Origin: Sporichthya polymorpha DSM 43042 | GTDB lineage: Bacteria > Actinomycetota > Actinomycetes > Sporichthyales > Sporichthyaceae | DNA: 64,000 nucleotides | Assembly: GCF_000384115.1 (NCBI RefSeq) | Contig: NZ_KB913029.1 | Coordinates: 4,873,057 to 4,937,056 of the forward strand | Reading direction: 5' to 3' | Shown: in pieces, positions 22,556 through 31,132 of the stretch | How the letters are laid out: each line of letters begins with the position of its first letter | Position numbering within the stretch: position 1 is the stretch's first letter | Translations under genes and position numbers: made by a program | Notes under the pieces: generated by a model | Told to the model about the DNA's origin: nothing | Seen by the model: the letters and a program-made list of their open reading frames with translations, nothing else | Database searches by the model: none

Positions 22556-23623
22556 ATGACCGTGACGCACGACCGCCCCGACGCTCCGGCGTCGGCCCCG
22601 GCGTCGGCGTCGGCGGTGCCGGCCAAGCAGCGGCGGCGCCGGCCGATGATCGTGCTCGGCCTGACCGTCGTGATCGGTGTCTGCATCGTGCTCTCGATCG
22701 CCATCGGCGCGAAGCCGATCCCGATCGGCGACGTCTGGGCCGGGCTGGTGAGCCCGGAGGACAGCGAGAACGACGTCATCATCCGCTCGCTCCGGGTGCC
22801 GCGGACGATCCTCGGTCTGCTGGTCGGAGCCGCGCTCGGCATCGCCGGGGCGCTCATGCAGGGGCACACGCGCAACCCGCTCGCCGATCCGGGCCTGCTC
22901 GGGGTCGAGGCCGGAGCCGCGTTCGCCGTCGTCCTGGCGATCTACTCCTTCGGCGTCACCGACACCCTCGGCTTCGTCTGGTTCGCGTTCGCGGGGGCGC
23001 TGGTCGCCTCGTTGGTGGTGTTCTCGCTCGGCTCGCTGGGCCAGGGCGCCGCGACACCGGTGACGCTCGCCCTGGCGGGCGCAGCCGTCTCCGCCCTGCT
23101 CGGGTCCTTCACGTCCGCGCTGATCCTGATGGATCGGCAGACCCTCGACGTGTTCCGGTTCTGGCAGGTCGGTGCGCTGACCGGCCGGCCGACGCGCGTG
23201 ATCTGGGAGGTCCTGCCCTTCCTGATCGTCGGGCTGCTCCTCGCGCTGTACAACGCACCCGCGCTGAACCTGCTCTCCCTCGGCGAGGACGTCGCGCGCA
23301 GCCTGGGCCAGTCGGTGTTCACGACCCGCGCCATCGGCATCGCGTCGATCACCCTGCTCACCGGCGCGGCCGTCGCCGCCGCCGGCCCGATCGGCTTCGT
23401 CGGGCTGGTGGTGCCGCACGTCGCGCGCATCTTCACCGGACCCGACTACCGCTGGCTGCTGCCGTGCTCCGCCCTGCTCGGCGGCTCCCTCGTGCTGCTC
23501 ACCGACACTCTCGGGCGCGTCGTCGTGCGGCCCGGGGAGATGCAGGTCGGCATCATCATGGCGCTGGTCGGTGCACCGTTCTTCATCTGGCTCGTCCGCC
23601 GTCGTCGGTTGGCGGCGCTGTGA
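22556..23623 (+). CDS. Ferric-siderophore ABC importer permease (FecCD family), subunit 1
   Basis: 355-aa polytopic permease of the BtuC/FecCD/FhuB type. Family hallmarks: RVPRTILGLLVGAALGIAGALMQGHTRNPLADP near the N terminus (quoted as key residues RVPR, GAxLMQ, RNPLADP) and GPIGFVGLVVPHVAR near the C terminus, where the ATPase docks. About nine hydrophobic segments are visible. ATG 22556 is favoured over ATG 22541, which is too close to the GAGG motif. It follows the iron box, and its stop overlaps the next GTG start as GTGA. Confidence 0.92.
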   Translation: MTVTHDRPDAPASAPASASAVPAKQRRRRPMIVLGLTVVIGVCIVLSIAIGAKPIPIGDVWAGLVSPEDSENDVIIRSLRVPRTILGLLVGAALGIAGALMQGHTRNPLADPGLLGVEAGAAFAVVLAIYSFGVTDTLGFVWFAFAGALVASLVVFSLGSLGQGAATPVTLALAGAAVSALLGSFTSALILMDRQTLDVFRFWQVGALTGRPTRVIWEVLPFLIVGLLLALYNAPALNLLSLGEDVARSLGQSVFTTRAIGIASITLLTGAAVAAAGPIGFVGLVVPHVARIFTGPDYRWLLPCSALLGGSLVLLTDTLGRVVVRPGEMQVGIIMALVGAPFFIWLVRRRRLAAL

Positions 23624-24777
23624 GCGACACCGTGCAGACTCCCGTCGCCGCCACCACGAGCGGCACCGAAGGCGGCCAACCGCTGGAGACGATCGCGACC
23701 CCGGCCGGCCCCGCGGTCCCCGGCCGCCGGCCGTTCCGCCTCGGCCCGCTGGTCTCGGGCGTGTGGCGGCCGCGCTTCCTGATCGTGGCGCTGCTCGGGG
23801 CGGTGCTGGCGCTGTTCGCGCTGGCCGCCAACGTCGGCCGCGGCGACTACCCGATCTCCATCCTCGACGTCCTCCAGGTGCTGGCCGGTGGCGGCGACGA
23901 CTCGCAGCGGTTCATCGTCATGGACCTGCGTCTGCCGCGGGCACTCACCGCGGTGCTCGTGGGCGCCGCGCTCGGCCTCTCCGGCGCCATCACGGCCTCG
24001 ATCGCGCGCAACGCCCTCGCGACGCCCGACATCCTCGGCATCACGCAGGGCGCGAGCGCGGCCGCCGTCGCCGTGATCCTGCTCGGCGGCTCCGGCGGCG
24101 TCATCGGCACCGTCGGCACCCAACTCGGGCTCCCCCTCGCGGCGCTGGCCGGCGGCATCGCGACCGCGACGTTGATCTACCTGCTCGCCTATCGACGAGG
24201 CATCGACGGGTACCGACTGGTGCTCGTCGGCATCGGCGTCAACGCGGTGCTGGCGTCGGTCACCAGCTACCTGCTGATCAAGGCCCGGGTCGAGGACGCC
24301 GCGCGCGCGCAGGTCTGGATGACCGGCAGCCTGAACGGCCGCGGCTGGGAGCACGTGCGCCCGGTGGCGGTGGCCCTGGCGATCCTCGTCCCGATCGCGC
24401 TGATCCTCGTCTTCGTCCTCGGTGCGCTGCAGTACAGCGACGACACCGTGCGGGGTCTGGGCATCCGGCTCAACGCCGCCCGGACCGGACTGCTGCTCTG
24501 CGCGGTCGCCCTCGCGGCCGTCGCCACCGCGTGCGCCGGCCCGATCGGCTTCGTCGCATTCGTCGCCCCGCAGGCGGCGATCCGCGTCACCGGCGGCTCG
24601 CGACCACCGCTGCTCGCGTCCGCCACGTTCGGGGCGGCGCTGGTGGTCGCGTCCGACGTCGTCGCCCGCACGATGCTCGGAGACCTCGAGCTCCCCGTCG
24701 GGATCGTGACCTCCGCCATCGGGGCGCCTTTCCTGCTCTACCTGCTGGCCGTCAACACGCGGAAGGTGCGCCTGTGA
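23620..24777 (+). CDS. Ferric-siderophore ABC importer permease (FecCD family), subunit 2
   Basis: 385-aa second FecCD-family permease forming a heterodimer with the upstream subunit. Motifs: RLPRALTAVLVGAALGLSG, ARNALATPDILGITQGAS, and the coupling-helix segment GPIGFVAFVAPQAAI. GTG start 23620 is set by the GTGA overlap with the upstream stop. A roughly 60-residue polar N-terminal extension precedes the first membrane helix. It overlaps the ATPase gene by another GTGA. Confidence 0.92.
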   Translation: MSDTVQTPVAATTSGTEGGQPLETIATPAGPAVPGRRPFRLGPLVSGVWRPRFLIVALLGAVLALFALAANVGRGDYPISILDVLQVLAGGGDDSQRFIVMDLRLPRALTAVLVGAALGLSGAITASIARNALATPDILGITQGASAAAVAVILLGGSGGVIGTVGTQLGLPLAALAGGIATATLIYLLAYRRGIDGYRLVLVGIGVNAVLASVTSYLLIKARVEDAARAQVWMTGSLNGRGWEHVRPVAVALAILVPIALILVFVLGALQYSDDTVRGLGIRLNAARTGLLLCAVALAAVATACAGPIGFVAFVAPQAAIRVTGGSRPPLLASATFGAALVVASDVVARTMLGDLELPVGIVTSAIGAPFLLYLLAVNTRKVRL

Positions 24778-25817
24778 CCTCGACGCTCCCCGTGGGACCT
24801 CTTCCCACCGCCCCGCCGCCCGGGGGTGCCCCCGCCGCGGCGACGCCGGCCGCGGCACCGGCCACCGCACCGGCCACCGCGGCGCAGAACGGCGACGCCG
24901 CCCGCCCGATCGGGGGTCCGTCCCGCCTGCGCGCCGAGGGGATCCGCCTCGGCTACGGCGAGCAGGTGATCGTCGAGAACCTCGACCTCGACCTGATGGC
25001 CGGTGCGGTCACCGCGGTGATCGGCCCCAACGGCTGCGGCAAGTCCACCGTGCTGCGGGCGCTCGCACGGCTGATGCCGACGCGAGCCGGCCACGTGATC
25101 CTCGACGGCAAGCGCATCGACAAGGTGCCGACGAAGGAGGTCGCGCGCACGCTCGGCGTCCTCCCCCAGGCGCCCATCGCGCCCGAGGGTCTGACGGTCG
25201 CCGACCTCGTCGCACGCGGTCGGCACCCGCACCAGGCCTGGTACCGGCAGTGGTCCTCCGACGACGAGGACTCCGTCGCCGCCGCGCTGCAGTGGACCGG
25301 CATCGCCGACCTCGCCGAGCGCAGCGTCGACACGCTGTCGGGCGGTCAGCGCCAGCGCGCGTGGATCTCGATGGCGCTCGCGCAGGGCACCGACCTACTG
25401 CTGCTCGACGAGCCGACGACCTTCCTCGACCTGGCCCACCAGGTCGACGTCCTCGACCTCGTCGAGCGTCTCAACCGCGAGGCCGGCCGGACCGTGCTCA
25501 TGGTCCTGCACGACCTGAACCTCGCGGCCCGCTACTCCGACCACCTGATCGCGATGAAGGCCGGGTCCATCGTCGCTGCCGGTCCCCCGCGCGAGGTGCT
25601 CACCGAGCAGCTGCTCGCCGACGTGTTCGGCCTCGAGGCCCGCGTCATCCCGGACCCGGTCTCCGGGAGCCCGCTCGTCGTCCCGATCGGCAGCCGGCAC
25701 CGCTACGTCGCCGACGGCCCCGCCCCCGAGGACCTCGACGCCGAGGGCCTCCACACCGAGGGCCTCCACACCGAGCTCGACGACCTGTTCCCGCCGGACC
25801 CGGTCTACGGCCACTGA
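24774..25817 (+). CDS. Ferric-siderophore ABC importer ATPase (FecE/FepC family)
   Basis: 347-aa ATPase: Walker A GPNGCGKST, signature LSGGQRQRAWISMALAQ, Walker B LLLLDEPTTFLD, switch His in MVLHDLNLAARY. Unlike the exporter NBDs in this window all motifs are canonical. A 45-residue Ala/Pro-rich N-terminal tail precedes the fold, and the C terminus carries a short tandem repeat (EGLHT twice). GTG 24774 overlaps the upstream stop (GTGA). No substrate-binding lipoprotein follows; the operon ends here at a hairpin facing hisH. Confidence 0.93.
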   Translation: MTSTLPVGPLPTAPPPGGAPAAATPAAAPATAPATAAQNGDAARPIGGPSRLRAEGIRLGYGEQVIVENLDLDLMAGAVTAVIGPNGCGKSTVLRALARLMPTRAGHVILDGKRIDKVPTKEVARTLGVLPQAPIAPEGLTVADLVARGRHPHQAWYRQWSSDDEDSVAAALQWTGIADLAERSVDTLSGGQRQRAWISMALAQGTDLLLLDEPTTFLDLAHQVDVLDLVERLNREAGRTVLMVLHDLNLAARYSDHLIAMKAGSIVAAGPPREVLTEQLLADVFGLEARVIPDPVSGSPLVVPIGSRHRYVADGPAPEDLDAEGLHTEGLHTELDDLFPPDPVYGH

Positions 25818-25834
25818 CGGACCGTCAGCACCGC

Positions 25835-25865
25835 CACCCCTGTCAAAAAGGGGTGTCACCCTTTT
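25835..25865. terminator. Bidirectional terminator candidate between fecE-like gene and hisH
   Basis: Two mutually exclusive hairpins: CACCCC (25835-25840) with GGGGTG (25850-25855), and AAAAGGG (25846-25852) with CCCTTTT (25859-25865). The latter has an A-tract and a T-tract, so it could terminate transcription from both convergent operons. It touches the hisH stop codon. Confidence 0.7.
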
Positions 25866-26503
25866 CAGGCAGCGTTCAGGGTCTTCAGCCAGTTCCGCAG
25901 TAGCGCCGCGCCGGCGTCGCCCGACTTCTCGGGGTGGAACTGGGTCGCGGACAGCGCCTCGTTCTCGACGGCGGCGACGAAGGGCTCGCCGTGCTCGGCC
26001 CACGTCACCTGCGGCGGCTTGAACGGCCCGGTGACGTCGAGGGTCCAGGCCCGCGCCGCGTAGGAGTGGACGAAGTAGAACCGCTCGTCCTCGATCCCCG
26101 CGAACAGGCGTGAACCTTCGGCGGCGTTCACGGTGTTCCAGCCCATGTGTGGCAGCACCGGCGCGTGGAGCCGCTCGACGGTGCCGGGCCACTCGGCGCA
26201 GCCGCGGGTCGTGACGCCGTGCTCGACGCCGTACTCGAACAAAATCTGCATACCGACGCAGATGCCGAGCACCGGGCGGCCGCCGGCGAGGCGACGGCCG
26301 ATGATCTCGGGCCCGTGGACCTGCTCGAGGCCCTTCATGCAGGCCTCGAACGCCCCGACGCCGGGGACGACGAGGCCGTCGGCCTCCTGGGCCGCCCGCC
26401 GGTCGGCGGTGACGGTGACGTCCGCCCCGGCGCGCTCGAGCGCGCGCTCGGCGGAGCGGAGGTTGCCCGACCCGTAGTCGAGAACGACGACGCGCGGACT
26501 CAC
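25865..26503 (-). CDS. hisH: Imidazole glycerol phosphate synthase glutaminase subunit
   Basis: 212-aa class I glutamine amidotransferase that supplies ammonia to HisF for IGP and AICAR formation in histidine synthesis. Catalytic triad visible: Cys82 in GICVGMQ, His190 and Glu192 in QFHPEKSG; N terminus [13 protein letters not shown]. The GTG start overlaps the hisB stop (GTGA). It is the last histidine gene here: priA/hisA and hisF, which usually follow in actinobacteria, are absent, and the siderophore importer abuts its 3' end. Confidence 0.96.
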   Translation of the reverse strand: MSPRVVVLDYGSGNLRSAERALERAGADVTVTADRRAAQEADGLVVPGVGAFEACMKGLEQVHGPEIIGRRLAGGRPVLGICVGMQILFEYGVEHGVTTRGCAEWPGTVERLHAPVLPHMGWNTVNAAEGSRLFAGIEDERFYFVHSYAARAWTLDVTGPFKPPQVTWAEHGEPFVAAVENEALSATQFHPEKSGDAGAALLRNWLKTLNAA

Positions 26504-27111
26504 GAGGAACGGGTGTCGGCGGACAGGGTGCCCTTGGTGGAGGGCACACCGGTCTCGCGCGGGTCGAACGCAACGGCGTCACGCAGGGCCCGGGCCACGC
26601 CCTTGAACTGGCACTCGGCGACGTGGTGGGCGTTGCGGCCGCGCAGCACGTCGATGTGCATGCAGATCTGGGCGGAGTTCACGAACGACTCCCAGATGTG
26701 CCGGGTCAGTGCGGTCTCGTACTCGCCGATCATCGGCGCGAGGTTCTCGGGCTCGGTGTGCACGAGATACGCACGGCCGGCGAGGTCGACGGCGACGCGC
26801 GCGAGCGCCTCGTCCAGCGGTACCAGCGAGTTCGCGAAGCGGCGCACGCCCTTCGCGTCCCCGAGCGCCTGCCGGAACGCGGTGCCGAGCGCGATCGAGG
26901 TGTCCTCGACGGTGTGGTGCGGGTCGATGTGCAGGTCGCCCTCGGTCTGAACGGTGAGGTCGAACAGACCGTGGCGGCCGAGCTGGGACAGCATGTGGTC
27001 GTAGAACCCGACGCCGGTCGAGACCTCGGTGCGCCCGGTGCCGTCCAGGTCGATCTCGACGAGGACGTTGGACTCCTTGGTGACGCGCTCGACGCGTCCC
27101 GTCCGACTCAT
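26500..27111 (-). CDS. hisB: Imidazoleglycerol-phosphate dehydratase
   Basis: 203-aa monofunctional IGP dehydratase (no phosphatase domain), converting IGP to imidazole-acetol phosphate. Metal-binding motifs are in place: [30 protein letters not shown] and a second HHxxE-type motif around [11 protein letters not shown]. Length is typical. ATGA overlap with hisC and GTGA overlap with hisH indicate tight coupling. Confidence 0.97.
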   Translation of the reverse strand: MSRTGRVERVTKESNVLVEIDLDGTGRTEVSTGVGFYDHMLSQLGRHGLFDLTVQTEGDLHIDPHHTVEDTSIALGTAFRQALGDAKGVRRFANSLVPLDEALARVAVDLAGRAYLVHTEPENLAPMIGEYETALTRHIWESFVNSAQICMHIDVLRGRNAHHVAECQFKGVARALRDAVAFDPRETGVPSTKGTLSADTRSS

Positions 27112-28205
27112 GTCTGACTCTCCCTCAGCAATTGCTCTCTCAGCACGTCGGCCAGCGCGGCCAGGAACGCGTCGTTCTCCTCCGGTGTGCCCGCGGTGGC
27201 GCGCAGCCAGCCGGTCAGCCCGACGTCGCGGATGAGCACCCCGCGATCGAGCAGGCCCTGCCAGGTCACGGTCTGGTCCCCGAGCCCGCCGAACAGCACG
27301 AAGTTCGCGTCGGACGGCACGACCCGGCAGCCGAGCGCGGTGATCTCGGCGACCAGGCGGTCGCGCTCGGCGCGCAGGGTGCCGACGGTGTTCAGCAGGT
27401 CCGGGGCGTGCTTGAGCGCGACGCGTGCGGCGGCCTGCGTGAGCTCGGAGAGGTGGTACGGCAGGCGGACCAGCAGCAGGCAGTCGACGAGCTCCGGGTC
27501 GGCGGCGAGGTACCCCAGGCGCAGGCCGGCCATCGAGAACGCCTTGCTCATCGTGCGGGTGACGACCAGCCGCGGGCGGCCCGGCAGCAGCGTGAGCGCG
27601 CTGGGGACGCCGTCGCGCGCGAACTCGGCGTAGGCCTCGTCGACGACGACGATCCCGGTCGCCGCCTCGTAGACCGCCTCGATCACCGACAGGTCGAGCG
27701 CGGTGCCGGTCGGGTTGTTCGGCGAGGTCAGGAAGACCACGTCGGGCTGGGCCGTCGAGACGTCGGCCACGACCCGCTCGGGGTCGAGGTTGAAGTCGTT
27801 CTCGCGGTACCCCTCGACCCAGTCGGTCTGCGTGGCGAGCGAGATCAAACGGTGCATCGAGTACGAAGGCTCGAAGCCCATCGCCTTGCGGCCGGCGCCG
27901 CCGAAGGCCATCAACAGCTGCTGCAGAACCTCGTTCGACCCGTTGGCGGCCCAGATCTGATTGGGGGTCAGGTTGTGCCCGAGGTAGGCCGCGAGGTCGG
28001 CGCGCAGCGCGGTCGCGTCCCGGTCCGGATAGCGGTTGAGCTCGGACGCGGCGAGCGCCACGGCGGCGGCGAGGTCGGCGGCCAGCGCCGGCGAGGGCCC
28101 GTACGGGTTCTCGTTGGTGTTGAGCCGGACGGGCACGTCCAGTTGCGGCGCACCGTAGGCCGACCGGCCGCGCAGGTCGTCGCGCAGCGGGAGGAAGGTG
28201 TCCAT
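27108..28205 (-). CDS. hisC: Histidinol-phosphate aminotransferase
   Basis: 365-aa fold-type I PLP aminotransferase. Motifs: [34 protein letters not shown], and the PLP lysine in [17 protein letters not shown]; the C-terminal Arg motif [12 protein letters not shown] is present. ATG 28205 shares one base with the hisD stop (TGATG), fixing the start although the frame is open further upstream. Confidence 0.96.
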   Translation of the reverse strand: MDTFLPLRDDLRGRSAYGAPQLDVPVRLNTNENPYGPSPALAADLAAAVALAASELNRYPDRDATALRADLAAYLGHNLTPNQIWAANGSNEVLQQLLMAFGGAGRKAMGFEPSYSMHRLISLATQTDWVEGYRENDFNLDPERVVADVSTAQPDVVFLTSPNNPTGTALDLSVIEAVYEAATGIVVVDEAYAEFARDGVPSALTLLPGRPRLVVTRTMSKAFSMAGLRLGYLAADPELVDCLLLVRLPYHLSELTQAAARVALKHAPDLLNTVGTLRAERDRLVAEITALGCRVVPSDANFVLFGGLGDQTVTWQGLLDRGVLIRDVGLTGWLRATAGTPEENDAFLAALADVLREQLLRESQT

Positions 28206-29536
28206 CAGTCCTGGTCCCGGTCTTCCCGCGGGCTCTGCTCCGAGGGCACGCGCACCCGGACCGCGTTGACGTGGGCGAGCAGGTTCTCCGCCCCGCCGAG
28301 CGCGTCGATGTGCCCGGCGACCTCCGCGAGCGCCGCGCGGTCGTACTCGACGACGTGGACGCTGCGCAGGAACGAGTGGACGCTCAGACCGCCGGTGTGC
28401 CGCGCGGTGCCGCCCGTCGGCAGGACGTGGTTGGAGCCGGCGAGGTAGTCGCCGAGGCTGACCGGCGCGTACGGGCCGACGAAGATCGCGCCCGCGTTCC
28501 GGACCCGGCGCGCCAGGGCCGACGCGTCCGCGGTGAGGATCTCCAGGTGCTCGGCGGCCCACTCGTCGACGACGGTGAGGCCGGCCTCCAGGTCGTCCAC
28601 GAGCACGATCGCCGACTGGTTCGCGAGCGCCGCGTCGACCTGCTTCTGGTTGAGCGAGACGCCGCGCTGACGCTCGACCTCGGCCTGGACCTGCTCGACC
28701 AGCGCCGGGGCGTCGGTGATCAGCAGGCAGGAAGCGTTCTCGTCGTGCTCGGCCTGGGAGATCAGGTCGGCCGCGACGTGGACGGGGTCGGCGGTGGCGT
28801 CGGCGAGGATGCCGATCTCGGTGGGGCCGGCTTCGGCGTCGATGCCGATGATGCCCTTGAGCAGCCGCTTGGCGGCGGCGACGTAGACGTTGCCGGGGCC
28901 GGTGACCAGGTCGGCGGGGGCGCAGTCCTCGGTGCCGTGGGCGAACATCGCGATCGCCTGGGCGCCGCCGACCGCGTAGACCTCGTCGACGCCGAGCAGC
29001 GCGCACGCGGCGAGCACGACCGGGTGCGGCCAACCGTCGTTGTCCCGCTGCGGCGGGGACGTGACCGCGATCGAGGAGACGCCGGCCACCTGCGCCGGGA
29101 CGACGTTCATCACGACGCTGGACGGATAGGCGACGACACCGCCGGGGACGTACAGGCCCACGCGCCGGACCGGGATCCAGCGCTCGGTGACCGTGCCGCC
29201 GGGGCTGACCTGGACGACCGCGTCGGGGTGCTTCTGGGCCGAGTGCACGAGGCGAGCGCGTCGGGCAGCCTCCTCCAGCGCGGCCCGGACCGCCGGGTCG
29301 AGGTCGATCAGGGCCTTGTCCAGCACCTCGGCGGGAACCCGGATCGCGGCCGGGCGGACGCCGTCGAAGCGCTCGGCGAAGTCGAGCAGGGCCGCGCTCC
29401 CCCGGTCGCGCACCTCGTCGCAGATCGGGCGCACGGCGTCCAGCGTCGCCGCGACGTCGGCCGCGGCGCGGGGCAGCACGCTCCGCAACGCCGCCGGCGT
29501 CAGCGCAGATCCACGCAGGTCAAGGACGGAAAGCAC
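28205..29536 (-). CDS. hisD: Histidinol dehydrogenase
   Basis: 443-aa zinc enzyme catalysing the last two oxidations to L-histidine. Family signature [13 protein letters not shown] (catalytic Glu-His), [12 protein letters not shown] and [10 protein letters not shown] are visible, with AEHLEI and the C-terminal [18 protein letters not shown] segment. GTG start 29536, first gene of the minus-strand his operon. The 83-bp divergent gap to the LON-domain gene must hold promoters for both; no convincing -10/-35 was identified. Confidence 0.97.
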   Translation of the reverse strand: MLSVLDLRGSALTPAALRSVLPRAAADVAATLDAVRPICDEVRDRGSAALLDFAERFDGVRPAAIRVPAEVLDKALIDLDPAVRAALEEAARRARLVHSAQKHPDAVVQVSPGGTVTERWIPVRRVGLYVPGGVVAYPSSVVMNVVPAQVAGVSSIAVTSPPQRDNDGWPHPVVLAACALLGVDEVYAVGGAQAIAMFAHGTEDCAPADLVTGPGNVYVAAAKRLLKGIIGIDAEAGPTEIGILADATADPVHVAADLISQAEHDENASCLLITDAPALVEQVQAEVERQRGVSLNQKQVDAALANQSAIVLVDDLEAGLTVVDEWAAEHLEILTADASALARRVRNAGAIFVGPYAPVSLGDYLAGSNHVLPTGGTARHTGGLSVHSFLRSVHVVEYDRAALAEVAGHIDALGGAENLLAHVNAVRVRVPSEQSPREDRDQD

Positions 29537-29619
29537 CTCTGAAGTCTAGTCGCCGCAGCGCGGACCCCCGTCCGCCGTGCGCCCCGCCCCGGACCGGCGG
29601 CGCGCAATAGGCTGCGCGC

Positions 29620-30324
29620 GTGACGGCTCCCCGGACGGCTCGGCTGCCGCTGTTCCCGCTGGGGACGGTGCTCTACCCGGGTCTGCTGCTGCCGCTGCAC
29701 ATCTTCGAGGAGCGCTACCGGGTCCTGGTCGCGGCCCTGACCGGTGGCCTGGACGGCGAGCTGCCCGAGGCGGGGGCGCCGGAGTTCGGCGTGATCGCGA
29801 TCCGCTCGGGCCGGGAGGTCGGGGCGGACGGCGTCGCCGAGCTCCACGAGATCGGCTGCGTGGCCCAGATCCGCCGCGTGGATGCCCTCGCCGACGGCCG
29901 GTTCGACCTCGTGACGACCGGCACGCGCCGGTTCCGGCTGCTCAAGGTGGACGAGCACGCGGCGCCGTACCTGACCGGCGAGGTCGAGTATCTCCCCGAG
30001 GAGGCCGGCGACTCCTCCGCCGAGGTGCTGGCCCGGTCCGTCGCGGGGCACTTCGCGGCCTACCGGGACCAGTTGCTCACACTGCAGGGCCAGGCGCCGC
30101 GCGTGCGCGGACCGCTGCCCCCCGACCCGATCGTGCTCTCCTACCTGGTGGCCGCGGCGATGGTGCTGGACCGCTCGGACAAGCAGGTTCTGCTGGAGGC
30201 GCCGGACGCCGCCGCCCGGCTACGAGCCGAGGTCGCGCTGCTCCGCCGGGAGCGGGTCATGCTCGCCCACCTGCCGTCGCTGCCCGGCGCCGACCTCGCC
30301 CGCGAGGCCCCGAGCCCCAACTGA
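29620..30324 (+). CDS. LON peptidase N-terminal (substrate-binding) domain protein
   Basis: 234-aa stand-alone LON substrate-binding domain (PF02190 type) without AAA+ ATPase or protease. The N terminus LPLFPLGTVLYPGLLLPLHIFEERYR is the family hallmark (key residues LFPLGxxLxPG and HIFExRYR). The C-terminal half is helical and charged. Its function is unknown; in actinobacteria such proteins are often encoded beside hisD, as here. GTG start. The last 105 bp overlap, in antisense, the end of the next gene. Confidence 0.9.
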   Translation: MTAPRTARLPLFPLGTVLYPGLLLPLHIFEERYRVLVAALTGGLDGELPEAGAPEFGVIAIRSGREVGADGVAELHEIGCVAQIRRVDALADGRFDLVTTGTRRFRLLKVDEHAAPYLTGEVEYLPEEAGDSSAEVLARSVAGHFAAYRDQLLTLQGQAPRVRGPLPPDPIVLSYLVAAAMVLDRSDKQVLLEAPDAAARLRAEVALLRRERVMLAHLPSLPGADLAREAPSPN

Positions 30325-30930
30325 GGCCTCGGCCAGCTCGTCGGTGTCGACGTCGCTCCCCGCGGGAGGCGCGTCGGCCTCGTCATCGGTCCCGTCCTCG
30401 GTCGCGCCGCGCTCGAGCCCGACGATCAGCGACAGGTACGTGAGCAGGATCCCGACGCCCCAGGCGAACAGGATCCCGTCGGAGGCGAGCTCCAACGAGC
30501 CGGAGATGGTCTGCCCGTCGGTGAGGGTGAGGGCGGTCTGCTGGATCGGGGCCGGCCCGAAGGCCTCCCCGACCTCCCGGGCGATCAACGAGGCGAGGAT
30601 CGAGGATCCGGTCAGCGCGACGATCAGGGTGAGGTCCCCGCGGCGGCGCCAGTAGCCGAGCGCACCGGTCACGATGCCGAGCAGCAGGCCGAGGATCAGG
30701 AACCAGCCGTCGGCGGCGATGAACTCGGAGGTGTCCTGGTTGTTGAGGTACACCTCGCCGCTGAGGTTGATGTAGGTCGGCTTCGGGGCGATCCACTCCC
30801 AGACGATGCCGATGTAGGGCGCCGCGAGCAGCGGGACGAGGAACGCCAGCGCGGCCGGCCGGAGCTGGGCGAGCAGGCGCGGCCCGGCGCCCTCCTCCGG
30901 GCGCGGTGACGGTTTCGCCCGGGTCCCCAC
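30220..30930 (-). CDS. Actinobacterial four-helix membrane protein (possibly DUF2567)
   Basis: 236-aa predicted inner-membrane protein with four hydrophobic segments (about residues 24-48, 70-95, 103-125 and 155-178) and a long polar, acidic C-terminal tail. The position next to the LON-domain gene and hisD, and the overall layout, fit the uncharacterised DUF2567 group, but I cannot confirm this. The last ~35 residues are encoded antisense to the 3' end of the LON-domain gene, so the tail may be non-conserved read-through sequence. Confidence 0.75.
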   Translation of the reverse strand: MGTRAKPSPRPEEGAGPRLLAQLRPAALAFLVPLLAAPYIGIVWEWIAPKPTYINLSGEVYLNNQDTSEFIAADGWFLILGLLLGIVTGALGYWRRRGDLTLIVALTGSSILASLIAREVGEAFGPAPIQQTALTLTDGQTISGSLELASDGILFAWGVGILLTYLSLIVGLERGATEDGTDDEADAPPAGSDVDTDELAEASVGARGLAGEVGAGQRRQVGEHDPLPAEQRDLGS

Positions 30931-31132
30931 GTGCTCAGTATCTCGCAGCCGGTGGTGGGGTTCGCGATTCCCCCGCGTCCGTCCGGGGCTGGAACGCCTG
31001 TCTGGACGCCCTGTACCGGCCCTTTGCCGAACGCCTGTGCGCGGGTTGTGGAGGGATTGTGAGACGCCGTGCTACAGATTTCCGCAGCCCACGACGACGT
31101 GGGTCCCCACGGCGAGGAGGCCGAGAGCGGCC

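Noticed and set aside
31046-31079. TTGTGG...TACAGAT as an MMPL promoter
   Set aside because: Spacing is 21 nt between hexamers, too long for a sigma-70-type promoter; not reported as a feature.
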